DNA of 44,972 nucleotides from Nevskiaceae bacterium (lineage in GTDB: Bacteria; Pseudomonadota; Gammaproteobacteria; Nevskiales; Nevskiaceae): contig SCVA01000014.1 in NCBI GenBank assembly GCA_004297005.1, forward strand, positions 1-44,972. The letters are read 5' to 3'. The position numbers and the translations under genes are program-made. Below the pieces are notes generated by a model, which saw only the letters and a program-made list of their open reading frames with translations, was not told the DNA's origin and ran no database searches. Position 1 is the stretch's first letter; the number at the start of each line of letters is the position of its first letter. Of the stretch, positions 1-7,782 are shown one piece after another.

Positions 1-205
1 CGTAGGGCAGCCAGTCGCCGCGGTACTCGCCGGCGCAGAGCGCGTCGTAGAGACCGGCCATCAGCGGCGAGAGGCGCGGCCAGTCGTCGAGCAGGGCTTG
101 CAGCGTCGGCGCGATTTCCGGCACCGGCAGCATGCGTTCCAGATCGCGGCTGACCAGGAGCAACTGGCCGTCGCGGCTGCCATTGGCGAGGGTGGCGAAT
201 TTCAT
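1..205 (-). CDS. Fumarylacetoacetate hydrolase family protein, N-terminal fragment
   Basis: Only the first 68 codons lie in the window; the gene runs off the left edge. The protein begins MKFATLANGSRDGQLLLVSR, which I recognise as the opening of the bacterial fumarylacetoacetase (FAH) found next to homogentisate dioxygenase. FAH cleaves fumarylacetoacetate to fumarate and acetoacetate, the last step of tyrosine degradation. The start lies 7 bp after the hmgA stop and has no good ribosome binding site, so translational coupling to hmgA is likely. The catalytic domain is outside the window, so activity cannot be judged. The identification rests on the N-terminus plus the operon context. Confidence 0.8.
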   Translation of the reverse strand, partial: MKFATLANGSRDGQLLLVSRDLERMLPVPEIAPTLQALLDDWPRLSPLMAGLYDALCAGEYRGDWLPY

Positions 206-212
206 GGTGGTT

Positions 213-1343
213 CTAGGGCTGGCGCCAGGAAAGGTGGTAGTCGGGGTTCTCGACACCGCCCGCGGCGGCGCCGATCTCCAGGGCATCGCGGGTGTCGATC
301 ATCACCGCGTACTCGTCGGTGGCCGGTTTGCTCTGCACCAGCATCTTGCCCAAGGCCTTGGGATGCGGGCCGTGGGTGAAGCCGCAGGGGTGCAGGGTGA
401 TCATGCCGGCGTGAATGTTGTCGCGGCTGAAGAAGTCGCCGGCGTGATAGAACAGCACCTCGTCGTAGTCGTCGTTGTTGTGGAAGAACGGCACCTTGAT
501 CGCGCCCGGATCGGTCTCGAAGGGGCGCGGCGCGAAGGTGCAGACCACGAAGCGGTTGGCGACGAAGGTGGTGTGCGCCGAAGGCGGCAGGTGATAGCGC
601 GCCGAGACCAGCGGGCGGATATCCCGCACATTGATGCGCACCGGATGCAGGTTGCCGTGCCAGCCCAGCGCGTCCAGCGGGTTGTAGGGGTAACGTACGG
701 TGGAGAGCGCGTTGCGGCGCTTGATGCGCACCTGCCACTCGCCCGGCTCTGCCGCCTGCGCCTTGAAGGCGGCGTCTAGCGCGGGGATGTCGAACATCGC
801 CGGGTCGAAGATCGCGTGTTCGCCGAGCAGGCCCTTGTCCGGCAACTGGTAGCTGCTGTTGCTGGCCTCGATCAGCAGCAGGGTGAGCGGCGCGGTGCAC
901 TCCAGCCGCCACATCGTGCCGCGCGGCAACACCAGGTAGTCGCCGGCTTCAATCGCGAGGTGGCCGTAGTCGCAAAACAGCTCGGCGCGGCCGGCGTGGA
1001 CGAACAGCAGCTCGTCGCCATCGCTGTTGCGCACCAGATGATCCATCGAGGCGGTGCAAGTCCATTGCCGCAGGCGCACATGGGCGTTGAACAGCAGTTC
1101 GTGCGCATCCCAGGGCGAGCCGCCGCTGGGGCCGAGTTGCGCGGCATCGAAGGCGCGCGGCCGCAGCGGGCCTTCCCAACTGGTCCAGCCGGTGGGCGGG
1201 CGCGGATGGATCATGTGGCTGGCGGGGCCGAAGAAGCCCTCCTTGCCCAGCTCGCGTTCCACCGTGCCCGGCGGCAGGTCGGCATGCGCCTGGCGCGAGG
1301 CCAGGCCCTCGATGTGCGGGCGGTTGATCCACTTGCGAGACAT
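213..1343 (-). CDS. hmgA: Homogentisate 1,2-dioxygenase (short bacterial form)
   Basis: Opens the aromatic ring of homogentisate to give maleylacetoacetate, using non-haem Fe(II) in the cytoplasm. The 376-residue protein has the cupin-like fold pattern of this family. Likely iron ligands are His288 and Glu295 in the segment FFHNNDDYDEVLF and His324 in GFTHGPH. His-x6-Glu here contrasts with His-x5-Glu as I recall it in the human enzyme, and the protein is shorter than the ~440-residue human type, so it belongs to the divergent bacterial branch. The start has a strong AAGGAGG Shine-Dalgarno. It sits third in phhA-hpd-hmgA-fah, 14 bp after hpd, which supports the assignment strongly. Confidence 0.9.
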   Translation of the reverse strand: MSRKWINRPHIEGLASRQAHADLPPGTVERELGKEGFFGPASHMIHPRPPTGWTSWEGPLRPRAFDAAQLGPSGGSPWDAHELLFNAHVRLRQWTCTASMDHLVRNSDGDELLFVHAGRAELFCDYGHLAIEAGDYLVLPRGTMWRLECTAPLTLLLIEASNSSYQLPDKGLLGEHAIFDPAMFDIPALDAAFKAQAAEPGEWQVRIKRRNALSTVRYPYNPLDALGWHGNLHPVRINVRDIRPLVSARYHLPPSAHTTFVANRFVVCTFAPRPFETDPGAIKVPFFHNNDDYDEVLFYHAGDFFSRDNIHAGMITLHPCGFTHGPHPKALGKMLVQSKPATDEYAVMIDTRDALEIGAAAGGVENPDYHLSWRQP

Positions 1344-1357
1344 GCTGCCTCCTTGCC

Positions 1358-2425
1358 TTAGGCGGCTTCGGCCTTCAGCACGCCGCGGCGAATCTGGTCT
1401 TCCTCAATGCTCTCGAACAGCGCGCGGAAATTGCCCTCGCCGAAGCCCTCGTTGCCCTTGCGCTGGATGATCTCGAAGAAGATCGGGCCGATCACCGTGC
1501 TGGTGAAGATCTGCAGCAGGATGCCCTCCACCGGCGCGCCGTCGATGAGGATCTTCAGCTCCTTGAGCTGGGCCACGCTCTCGCCATGGTTGAGCACGCG
1601 GCTGTCGACCTTGTCGTAATAGGTGTCGGGCGTGTCCATGAACACTACGCCACGGTGCTTGAGCGCGGACACGGTTTCGTAGATGTCGGGCGTGGACAGC
1701 GCGATGTGCTGGATGCCCTCGCCGCGGTATTGCTTGAGGAATTCCTCGATCTGGCTGTGCTCGTCGGCCGACTCGTTGATTGGGATGCGGATCTTGCCGC
1801 AGGGGCTGGTCATCGCCTTGCTGAACAGGCCGGTCTGCTTGCCCTCGATGTCGAAGTAGCGGATCTGCCGGAAGTTGGCGATGCGCTCGTAGAAACCGGC
1901 CCAGAGGTCCATGTTGCCGCGCTCGACGTTGTGGGTCAGGTGATCGATCTCGGTCAGACCCACGCCCTGCGGATGCTTGTCGACGCCGGGGAAGAACACG
2001 AAGTCGACGTCGTAGATGTCGTGGCCGGTCTTGCGGTCGGCGAAATAGAGCACCGAGTTGCCGATGCCATAGACGCTGGGCAGGCGCAGTTCCATGAAGC
2101 CGGGCTTGGCGTCGAAGGCCACCGCGCCCTGGCTGATCGCATGCGCGTAGGCGGCGGGTGCATCCGCCACCCGCCAGCCCATCGCGCAGGCGCTGGGGCC
2201 GTGCGCCTGGGCGAACTGCGCGAAGTGCGTGTAGGGCGAGCCATTGACCAGGAAGTTGATGCCGCCCTGGCGGAACAGGGTCACGTCCTTGCTGCGGTGC
2301 CGGGCGACGGCGGTGAAGCCCATCATCTCGAACAACCGGTGCAACTGCTGGATGCCGGCGGCGCTGGGCGCGGTGAACTCGACAAACTCGAAGCCTTCGG
2401 TGCCTAGCGGGTTGATGGCGCTCAT
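1358..2425 (-). CDS. hpd: 4-hydroxyphenylpyruvate dioxygenase
   Basis: Converts 4-hydroxyphenylpyruvate to homogentisate with O2 in the tyrosine degradation pathway. The protein is 355 residues, normal for the bacterial enzyme. It carries two vicinal-oxygen-chelate halves, with the expected metal triad His162 (in EIDHLTHNV), His240 (GIQHIALST) and Glu318 (IFFEIIQRKG). The C-terminal helix GFGEGNFRALFESIE that closes the active site is present. I chose the internal ATG giving MSAINPLGTEG because AGGAA lies 6 nt upstream of it. An upstream in-frame ATG five codons earlier has no Shine-Dalgarno. It lies 32 bp downstream of phhA and 14 bp upstream of hmgA in one operon. Confidence 0.96.
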   Translation of the reverse strand: MSAINPLGTEGFEFVEFTAPSAAGIQQLHRLFEMMGFTAVARHRSKDVTLFRQGGINFLVNGSPYTHFAQFAQAHGPSACAMGWRVADAPAAYAHAISQGAVAFDAKPGFMELRLPSVYGIGNSVLYFADRKTGHDIYDVDFVFFPGVDKHPQGVGLTEIDHLTHNVERGNMDLWAGFYERIANFRQIRYFDIEGKQTGLFSKAMTSPCGKIRIPINESADEHSQIEEFLKQYRGEGIQHIALSTPDIYETVSALKHRGVVFMDTPDTYYDKVDSRVLNHGESVAQLKELKILIDGAPVEGILLQIFTSTVIGPIFFEIIQRKGNEGFGEGNFRALFESIEEDQIRRGVLKAEAA

Positions 2426-2457
2426 GGGGGATTCCTGCATGGGGAAGGTAGGGGCGG

Positions 2458-3291
2458 TCAGGCCGCGAGTGCTGTCTGGGCAGCGGGCTGTTGCTGGATC
2501 CCGGCCTTGGGCGGGAACAGGGGTTCGAGCAGACCCAGGCTGCGGGCCTCCTGGACTTTCGCCATCAGATCGAGCTGGGTCAGGCGCGAGAGGTCGGCCA
2601 GTTCCTCGATCACGTAGTAGAGCGGCTGCATGATGTCGATGCGATAGGGCGTGCGCAGCACCTCGACCAGATCAAACTTCCGGCGCAGCGCGACATTGGA
2701 GCGATAGGCGTACTCGGTCTCGCCGATTGAACTCAGGATGCCGCCGCCGTAGATGCGCATGTCCGGTCCCGGTTTCTGCAGCAGACCGAACTCCACGGTG
2801 AACCAGTACAGGCGCGCGAGGTAGACGCGGTCTTCGCGGCTGGCGGCGAGCCCCAGCTGACCGTAGCGATGGGTGAAGTCGGCGAAGTGCGGGTTGGTCA
2901 GGAGCGGGGTGTGGCCGAACAGCTCGTGGAAGATGTCCGGCTCCTGCAGGTAGTCCAGCTCCTCGCGGCGGCGCACGAAAGTGGCGGCCGGGAACTGCTT
3001 GTTGGCGAGCAGGCGGAAGAACTCGCCGAACGGGATCAGCGCCGGCACATAGGCCACCTCCCAGCCGGTCTCGCGCTTGAGCACCTTGCTGATCTCCGGC
3101 AGTTGCGGCACGTGATCCTTGGGCATGCCGATCTGTTCGAGGCCGTAGAGGAATTCCTCACAGGCCTTGCCCTGGATGGCCTGTTCCTGGCGCGCATAGA
3201 GCTCCGCCCAGATCGCGTTTTCCTCGTCGCCGTAGCGCACCAGGCCGGTCTCGTCGGGCAGGCGCGAGACATAGTTGCTGGCCTTGCTCAT
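2458..3291 (-). CDS. phhA: Phenylalanine 4-monooxygenase
   Basis: Hydroxylates phenylalanine to tyrosine using tetrahydropterin, O2 and Fe(II), feeding the hpd-hmgA-fah route encoded downstream. The 277-residue protein is the usual bacterial single-domain size. The iron triad is visible as His122 and His127 in DIFHELFGHTPL and Glu167 in WFTVEFGL. The start MSKASNYVS is preceded by GAGGAG at a 7-nt spacing, better than the more upstream in-frame ATG. No phhB (pterin carbinolamine dehydratase) or aromatic aminotransferase is in the window, so cofactor recycling and the Tyr to hydroxyphenylpyruvate step must be encoded elsewhere. It is transcribed divergently from an Lrp/AsnC regulator. Confidence 0.96.
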   Translation of the reverse strand: MSKASNYVSRLPDETGLVRYGDEENAIWAELYARQEQAIQGKACEEFLYGLEQIGMPKDHVPQLPEISKVLKRETGWEVAYVPALIPFGEFFRLLANKQFPAATFVRRREELDYLQEPDIFHELFGHTPLLTNPHFADFTHRYGQLGLAASREDRVYLARLYWFTVEFGLLQKPGPDMRIYGGGILSSIGETEYAYRSNVALRRKFDLVEVLRTPYRIDIMQPLYYVIEELADLSRLTQLDLMAKVQEARSLGLLEPLFPPKAGIQQQPAAQTALAA

Positions 3292-3346
3292 CGTAAGTCT
3301 CCTCGTCGGGCCGGTTTTGAAAGCCACTGTAGCGCGAAGCCGCTGG

Positions 3347-3377
3347 CGGTTCCTTGCAAAGTCCCACGCGGGAACCG
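3347..3377. promoter_or_regulatory. Inverted repeat in the phhA / Lrp-type regulator divergent promoter region
   Basis: Perfect 7-bp arms CGGTTCC (3347-3353) and GGAACCG (3371-3377) are separated by 17 bp, so the arm centres lie about 24 bp apart. The repeat sits in the 134-bp gap between the divergent phhA and Lrp/AsnC-type genes, 56 bp upstream of the phhA start. Position suggests an operator for the neighbouring regulator. The binding role is inference, since Lrp-family sites are usually more AT-rich. Confidence 0.4.
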
Positions 3378-3425
3378 ATGCTTGCGCGGTTATTCACTAT
3401 TCGGCGACTAGAAATCGCAATAAAC

Positions 3426-3890
3426 ATGCGCGCCGACCTGGACCGTACCGATCTCCGCATCCTCCGCGAGCTGCAGCGCGACGGCCGCCTGCCGGTGGTG
3501 GCCCTGGCCGAGAAGGTGTCGCTCTCCGCCACCGCCTGCCAGCGGCGGGTGAAGAAGCTGGAAGATGCCGGGGTGATCGAGCGCTATGCCGCGGTGCTCA
3601 GCCCGGCGGCGCTGGGACAGACCCTGGAGGCCTTCGTGCGGGTGGCCATCGAGCGCCAGTCCAAGGACGTCAGCCAGGCTTTCCAGGACGCCATCCGCCG
3701 CCGGCCGGAGGTGCGCGCCTGCTATGTGATGACCGGCGACCAGGACTATCTGCTGCACGTACAGGTGGCCGATCTCCAGGCTTTCGCGGAGTTTTCCATG
3801 CAGGTGCTGATCGGCATGCCGGGCGTGCGCGACGTGCGCTCCTCGCTGGTGCTGGAGGCGATCAAGCGCGACGAGGGCTTGCCGCTGTAG
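3426..3890 (+). CDS. Lrp/AsnC family transcriptional regulator, likely controlling phhA-hpd-hmgA-fah
   Basis: A DNA-binding feast/famine-type regulator of 154 residues, the standard family length. Residues 1-60 form the winged helix-turn-helix (LDRTDLRILRELQRDGR, then LSATACQRRVKKLEDAG). The C-terminal half is the RAM/ligand-binding domain, with MTGDQDYLLHV and the closing VRSSLVLEAIK typical of the family. I chose the start MRADLDRTD because homologues begin just before the DxxDxxIL helix; longer in-frame starts add an unrelated tail. It is divergent from phhA, so regulation of aromatic amino acid breakdown in response to Phe or Tyr is a reasonable inference. No strong Shine-Dalgarno is visible. 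Confidence 0.93.
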   Translation: MRADLDRTDLRILRELQRDGRLPVVALAEKVSLSATACQRRVKKLEDAGVIERYAAVLSPAALGQTLEAFVRVAIERQSKDVSQAFQDAIRRRPEVRACYVMTGDQDYLLHVQVADLQAFAEFSMQVLIGMPGVRDVRSSLVLEAIKRDEGLPL

Positions 3891-3955
3891 GCTGGCTGGC
3901 GCGACGCTAGCCCCCGAGTCGCATCCCTCACTCACTTATCGAGCACAGGTCCGTC

Positions 3956-4435
3956 ATGAATCTTCGTCCCGTCCCGCGTCGCCTGTTGGTGCTGAGCCTG
4001 CTGGCCGGCATCGCCGCCTGCTCCGGTCCCCAGTTCCGGCCGGGTGACGAGGCACTGCGCAGCGACCGTGCGGTGGTGCGCCTGTTGGCCCTGGTGGAAG
4101 CCAGCCGCGAACAGCAGGACCAGGTGCTGGCCGCCTACGATGTCGATGCCGTCCGCCGCCGCGAGATCGAGCGCGACTTGCAGACGCTGAACCGCGAGCG
4201 CGGCAAGCTGGACCCGCACCAGCCCGACTTCCTGGCCGCCAACCAGGCCTGGGTGCAGCGCTGGACCGCGCTGACGGCCGAGCGCTACGCCATCCAGGCC
4301 CGTTTCGACGTGGCGGTGGCGGGCGCGCTCAAGAGCAGCCAGTGGGAAGACTGGGTCAACTACACCACTGCCCAGCCGTCCGGTTACGGCGGCTATGGCG
4401 AAGGCGGCCCCGGCCGCCGGTCCGGCGGGCCCTGA
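3956..4435 (+). CDS. Small putative lipoprotein of unknown function
   Basis: A 159-residue protein with a lipoprotein signal: positive MNLRPVPRRL, a hydrophobic stretch, and lipobox IAAC with the modified Cys at about residue 22. The mature part is helical and charged (EASREQQDQVLAAY, IERDLQTLNRERGKL), possibly coiled coil, and the last ~20 residues are Gly/Ser/Arg-rich low complexity. I do not recognise the family. Its 3' end overlaps the 3' end of the convergent FAD-protein gene by 43 bp, and the Gly-rich tail is encoded in that overlap. Probable location is the periplasmic face of a membrane. Confidence 0.75.
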   Translation: MNLRPVPRRLLVLSLLAGIAACSGPQFRPGDEALRSDRAVVRLLALVEASREQQDQVLAAYDVDAVRRREIERDLQTLNRERGKLDPHQPDFLAANQAWVQRWTALTAERYAIQARFDVAVAGALKSSQWEDWVNYTTAQPSGYGGYGEGGPGRRSGGP

Positions 4436-5820
4436 GCCATCACTGGCTCGGGCTCCGGCGCCAGTACGGTGGCCAGCCGGGTGGCGTGCTGGCGCAACTC
4501 CGGCACCGCCGTCGCCTCCCAGTCCTGCGCCTTGAGGAAGGGGCCAACGTAGTGCAACACCCGGGACGAAGCGCCCTGCCGGTTGATCAGGGCGTAACGC
4601 TCGTCCACCTGCAATCCCAGACCCAGCTCATCCGGGCAGAGCAGGCCGTCGCGCCGCAACTGTTCGATCAGTGGTTCGTTCATCACCCGGGTATCGCCTT
4701 CCGGGCCGGTGCAATTGATCACCGTAGCGATCTCCAGGGTTTCTGACCGCGTCTGTCCACGGCGGCGCCAGTGCACGCGCACCGAGCCGTCGGCCTGCTC
4801 GTCGAATTCCCGTACGCGCCCGGCCGCGACCTGCAGCAGTCCGTCGCCGATCAGGCCGGACAGCGCCGCAGCCAACTGCGGCGCGCAGCGGTGGCGATGC
4901 ACGTCCCAGAGCGCCCGCAGATGGCGCAGGAAGCGCCGGCGTTCATTGCTGGGCAGCTGCCGCCAGATCGCCGGGGTTGCCGAGCGCAGCCCGCCAATCA
5001 CATCGCGCCAGTCCCGGCCCAGAGCCTGCTCGCTCGCCACTAGCTGCCGGAGTGCGCGCAGCCAGCCGCGGGCCGTGGGTGGCGTCGCCAGGAAGCCGGC
5101 TGGCAGATGGATCGGCGGCGGCTCGTTGCGGGCGTCGCGATGCGCCAGCGGCAGCAGACCGCGCCGGGAGATGGCGTGCATCGGCGCCCGCTGGCCACGA
5201 CCGACCAGCGCCAGCGCGACATCGAGCATGGTCAGCCCGGTGCCGATCAGCAGCACCGGTCGATCCGGATCCACCGACTCCAGCACGCCGTCCTGCCAGG
5301 GGTCGCGGATATACCTGGGGGAAACGAAGAACTGCCGCGCCGAGGCCGGTACGGGCGGGTCCGCGGGCGAGAAATTGCCCAGGGCCAGCACCACCCGGTC
5401 CGCGGACAGCAGGGCGCCACTGGCCAGCACCAGCCGCGCCCTGGTCCTCCGTTCGTCGACTTCAATGCGGGTGACGGCGTCGAGACGGGTCTGGAATCGC
5501 TCCGGGTAGCTTAGGTGGGCACTGTCCAGCAGCGACTGCAGATAGTCGCCATACAGTCGCCGAGGCACGAAGCTGCTGGCGTCGTAACTGGGGTCGACGG
5601 TCCGCACATAGCGCAGGAAGCTGCCCGGGTCCTCGTCGAAGGCGGACATCCGCCCCGCCGGGACGTTCAACACATGTTCCAGCGCGTGAGTGCCGTAAGC
5701 CACGCCACGCGCCATCGCATGGCCACGATTGATCAGGACCACCCGGGCGCCGCTGGCCAGCAGGCGCAGTGCCGTGAGTGTTCCGGTAAAGCCGGCGCCA
5801 ATGACTGCAACGGTTTTCAT
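4393..5820 (-). CDS. FAD/NAD(P)-binding protein, YdhS-like (COG4529 type)
   Basis: A flavoprotein of 475 residues. The N-terminus MKTVAVIGAGFTGTLTALRL is a Rossmann FAD-binding GxGxxG motif, and the GVAYGTHALEHVLNVPAGRMS segment is the hallmark of the YdhS-like family of uncharacterised FAD/NAD(P)-binding proteins. A second dinucleotide-binding motif is visible in the middle (LLIGTGLTMLDVALAL). The substrate is unknown. The start was chosen at the ATG directly before the FAD motif; a longer frame upstream adds 22 non-conserved residues. It is flanked by a convergent lipoprotein gene, with overlapping 3' ends, and has no evident operon partner. Confidence 0.88.
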   Translation of the reverse strand: MKTVAVIGAGFTGTLTALRLLASGARVVLINRGHAMARGVAYGTHALEHVLNVPAGRMSAFDEDPGSFLRYVRTVDPSYDASSFVPRRLYGDYLQSLLDSAHLSYPERFQTRLDAVTRIEVDERRTRARLVLASGALLSADRVVLALGNFSPADPPVPASARQFFVSPRYIRDPWQDGVLESVDPDRPVLLIGTGLTMLDVALALVGRGQRAPMHAISRRGLLPLAHRDARNEPPPIHLPAGFLATPPTARGWLRALRQLVASEQALGRDWRDVIGGLRSATPAIWRQLPSNERRRFLRHLRALWDVHRHRCAPQLAAALSGLIGDGLLQVAAGRVREFDEQADGSVRVHWRRRGQTRSETLEIATVINCTGPEGDTRVMNEPLIEQLRRDGLLCPDELGLGLQVDERYALINRQGASSRVLHYVGPFLKAQDWEATAVPELRQHATRLATVLAPEPEPVMAQGPPDRRPGPPSP

Positions 5821-5842
5821 CGGCTGCGTTTCCCTCCTGCTC

Positions 5843-5854
5843 TCAAAATTTTGA
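5843..5854. promoter_or_regulatory. AT-rich 12-bp perfect palindrome upstream of the YdhS-like gene
   Basis: TCAAAATTTTGA is a perfect palindrome lying 23 bp upstream of the start of the YdhS-like gene, in otherwise very GC-rich DNA. It may be a promoter element or an operator. No regulator gene sits beside it, so the role is unassigned. Confidence 0.3.
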
Positions 5855-5950
5855 AGGCAGATTCCGCGCCAAACCATTCCGGACACGGCGCCTCGTCGAG
5901 GAGGCGATGCTGTGTAGATGATGGAATCGGCTGGGGTACGCCAGGGCTCC

Positions 5951-6901
5951 TCAATCCGCGTAGCGGTCGGCGGCTTCGATCAACGCGGAGAGCGTGCCGG
6001 CTTCGCTGGCGGCGTGTCCGGCGTCGCCGATGATCTTCAGCTCCGCCTCGGGCCAGGCGCGGTGCAGATCCCAGGCACTCTTGATCGGGCAGACCACGTC
6101 ATAGCGGCCCTGCACGATCACGCCGGGGATGTGGCGGATGCGGTCGATGTGGGCGAGTAACTGGTCGTCGCGCTCGAAGAAGCCTTTGTTGATGAAGTAG
6201 TGGCATTCGATGCGGGCGAAGGCGTCTGCGAACTTGTCGTCGCCGTAGCGGGCGATCATCTCCGGGCTCTGCAGCAGCTTGCTGGTGGCGCCCTCCCAGG
6301 TGCTCCAGGCCTTGGCGGCGGCGGAGCGGACGGCGGCGTCCGGGCTGGTCAGGCGACGGTAGTAGGCGGACACGAAGTCGCCGCGCTCGGCCTCGGGGAT
6401 TGCGTCGCGGTAGGCCTCCCACATGTCCGGGTAGATCCAATTGCAGCCTTCCTGGTAGAACCAGTCGAGCTCAGCCTTGCGCAGCAGGAAGATGCCGCGC
6501 AGGACCAGCGCCAGCGTCCGCTCGGGATGGGTCTCGGCATAGGCCAGCGCCAGCGTCGAGCCCCAGCTGCCGCCGAACACCACCCAGCGGTCGATGCCGA
6601 GCAGCACCCGGATGCGCTCCATGTCGGCGACCAGATCCCAGGTGGTGTTCTCGCGCAGTTCCGCGAAGGGCGTGCTCTTGCCACAGCCGCGCTGGTCGAA
6701 CAGCACGATGCGGTACTTCTGGGGGTCGAAGAACTGCCGCTGCCAGCCCTCGGTGCCACCGCCCGGCCCGCCGTGCACGAAGACGATGGGCTTGCCGTGG
6801 GGGTTGCCGCTCTCCTCGACGTAGAGCTCGTGCAGCTCCGAGACCTTCAGGCGTTGGGTGCGGTAGGGCGCGATGGCGGGGTAGGGCGTGCGCAGGCTCA
6901 T
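5951..6901 (-). CDS. pip: Prolyl aminopeptidase (proline iminopeptidase)
   Basis: A cytoplasmic alpha/beta-hydrolase of 316 residues that removes N-terminal proline from peptides. The oxyanion-region motif FVHGGPGGGT and the nucleophile motif GGSWGS (Ser112) are diagnostic of the S33 prolyl aminopeptidase family. The acid Asp268 (GRYDVVCP) and His296 (GDAGHAA) complete the triad. The length matches the family. I chose the start MSLRTPYPAIAPY because the conserved domain begins there. The upstream AraC-type gene is on the same strand 31 bp away, so the two may be cotranscribed. Confidence 0.95.
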   Translation of the reverse strand: MSLRTPYPAIAPYRTQRLKVSELHELYVEESGNPHGKPIVFVHGGPGGGTEGWQRQFFDPQKYRIVLFDQRGCGKSTPFAELRENTTWDLVADMERIRVLLGIDRWVVFGGSWGSTLALAYAETHPERTLALVLRGIFLLRKAELDWFYQEGCNWIYPDMWEAYRDAIPEAERGDFVSAYYRRLTSPDAAVRSAAAKAWSTWEGATSKLLQSPEMIARYGDDKFADAFARIECHYFINKGFFERDDQLLAHIDRIRHIPGVIVQGRYDVVCPIKSAWDLHRAWPEAELKIIGDAGHAASEAGTLSALIEAADRYAD

Positions 6902-6932
6902 GACGGGTTCGTTCGACGGTGATGCGAAGAGC

Positions 6933-7703
6933 TTACCGGAAGCGCACCACCAGCCGGTTGCCGGGCGCAAACAGGAAGCGTGGCGGCAGTCCGAAGTGGG
7001 CGCGGAAGCTGTGCGAGAGGTGGGCCGAGTCGCTGAAGCCGGCCGCGTGCGCGGCCTCGGTGAGGCTGGCGCCGGTCAGCGCGGTGGACAGCGCCAGCTT
7101 CAAGCGCAGCCAGAGCGCGTAGCGGCGCAGGGGCAGGCCGGTGGCGGCGCGGAACAGGTGCATCAGGCGGTCGGGTGAGAGTCCCACCTCGCGCCCCAGG
7201 GCGGCGGCCGTGTGGCGCAGCTGTGGCCGGGCACGCAGTCGCTCAATCACCGCGGCTACCCTGGGGTCGTTCGCGGGACTCGGCGCCAGCGCCGCGGCCG
7301 GCAGGCCCAGCTCCTCTAGCCAGTGCTCGCAAAGGGCCGTGAAGTCGTCGTCGGCGCCGTACTGCTCCAGCCGCCGGCGCAGCGCCGCGCCCGGCCGGTG
7401 TGGTTGCACCGGTCGATCCGCGAGTCCGCGCGCCGCGCGCAACTGGCCGGCGACGCGACTCTCCGGCTCCAGGAACAACAGCGCCAGGCGGGGCGCGCCG
7501 CCCAGCAGGCGGTGGGGCTGGTCGGCATCGATGATCAGGCCCTGGGCGCGCAGCGCCGGTTCGCCGTCGGCGGTGTCCAGGCGCAGCGGCTCGCCCAGGC
7601 TCAGTGCCAGTTGCAGGGCGTGGTGGCGGTGGCGGCCGCCTTCCACCGGCGGACCGCGGTAGAGCAGGCGATCGGCCGCCAGCACCAGCAGCTGCTCAGC
7701 CAT
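6933..7703 (-). CDS. AraC family transcriptional regulator
   Basis: A 256-residue regulator. Residues ~1-120 resemble an AraC N-terminal cupin-like sensing domain, starting MAEQLLVLAADRLLYRGP. The C-terminal ~100 residues carry two helix-turn-helix motifs (HTAAALGREVGLSPDRLMHLFRAATG, then SLTEAAHAAGFSDSAHLSHSFRAHFGLPP), the second ending in the conserved FGLPP-type helix. It is divergent from the sterol-desaturase-type gene across a 79-bp gap and lies just upstream of pip. Either could be its target. A short palindrome TTGTTACAA lies 16 bp upstream of the start. Confidence 0.9.
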   Translation of the reverse strand: MAEQLLVLAADRLLYRGPPVEGGRHRHHALQLALSLGEPLRLDTADGEPALRAQGLIIDADQPHRLLGGAPRLALLFLEPESRVAGQLRAARGLADRPVQPHRPGAALRRRLEQYGADDDFTALCEHWLEELGLPAAALAPSPANDPRVAAVIERLRARPQLRHTAAALGREVGLSPDRLMHLFRAATGLPLRRYALWLRLKLALSTALTGASLTEAAHAAGFSDSAHLSHSFRAHFGLPPRFLFAPGNRLVVRFR

Positions 7704-7782
7704 GCCGCCGGTAGCCGATTGTTACAAGCACCGGCGCCGCGCGCCACCTAGGCTGCTGCGAGGTTCCAAACCGGGCTGAATC

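Noticed and set aside
132..779. Plus-strand frame with a poly-Val stretch in hmgA
   Set aside because: The Val run comes from reading the coding strand's repeated Asn/Asp codons in reverse; hmgA is clear on the other strand.
5889..5906. CGCCTC/GAGGCG hairpin as the pip terminator
   Set aside because: The stem is short and there is no T-tract on the minus strand after it.
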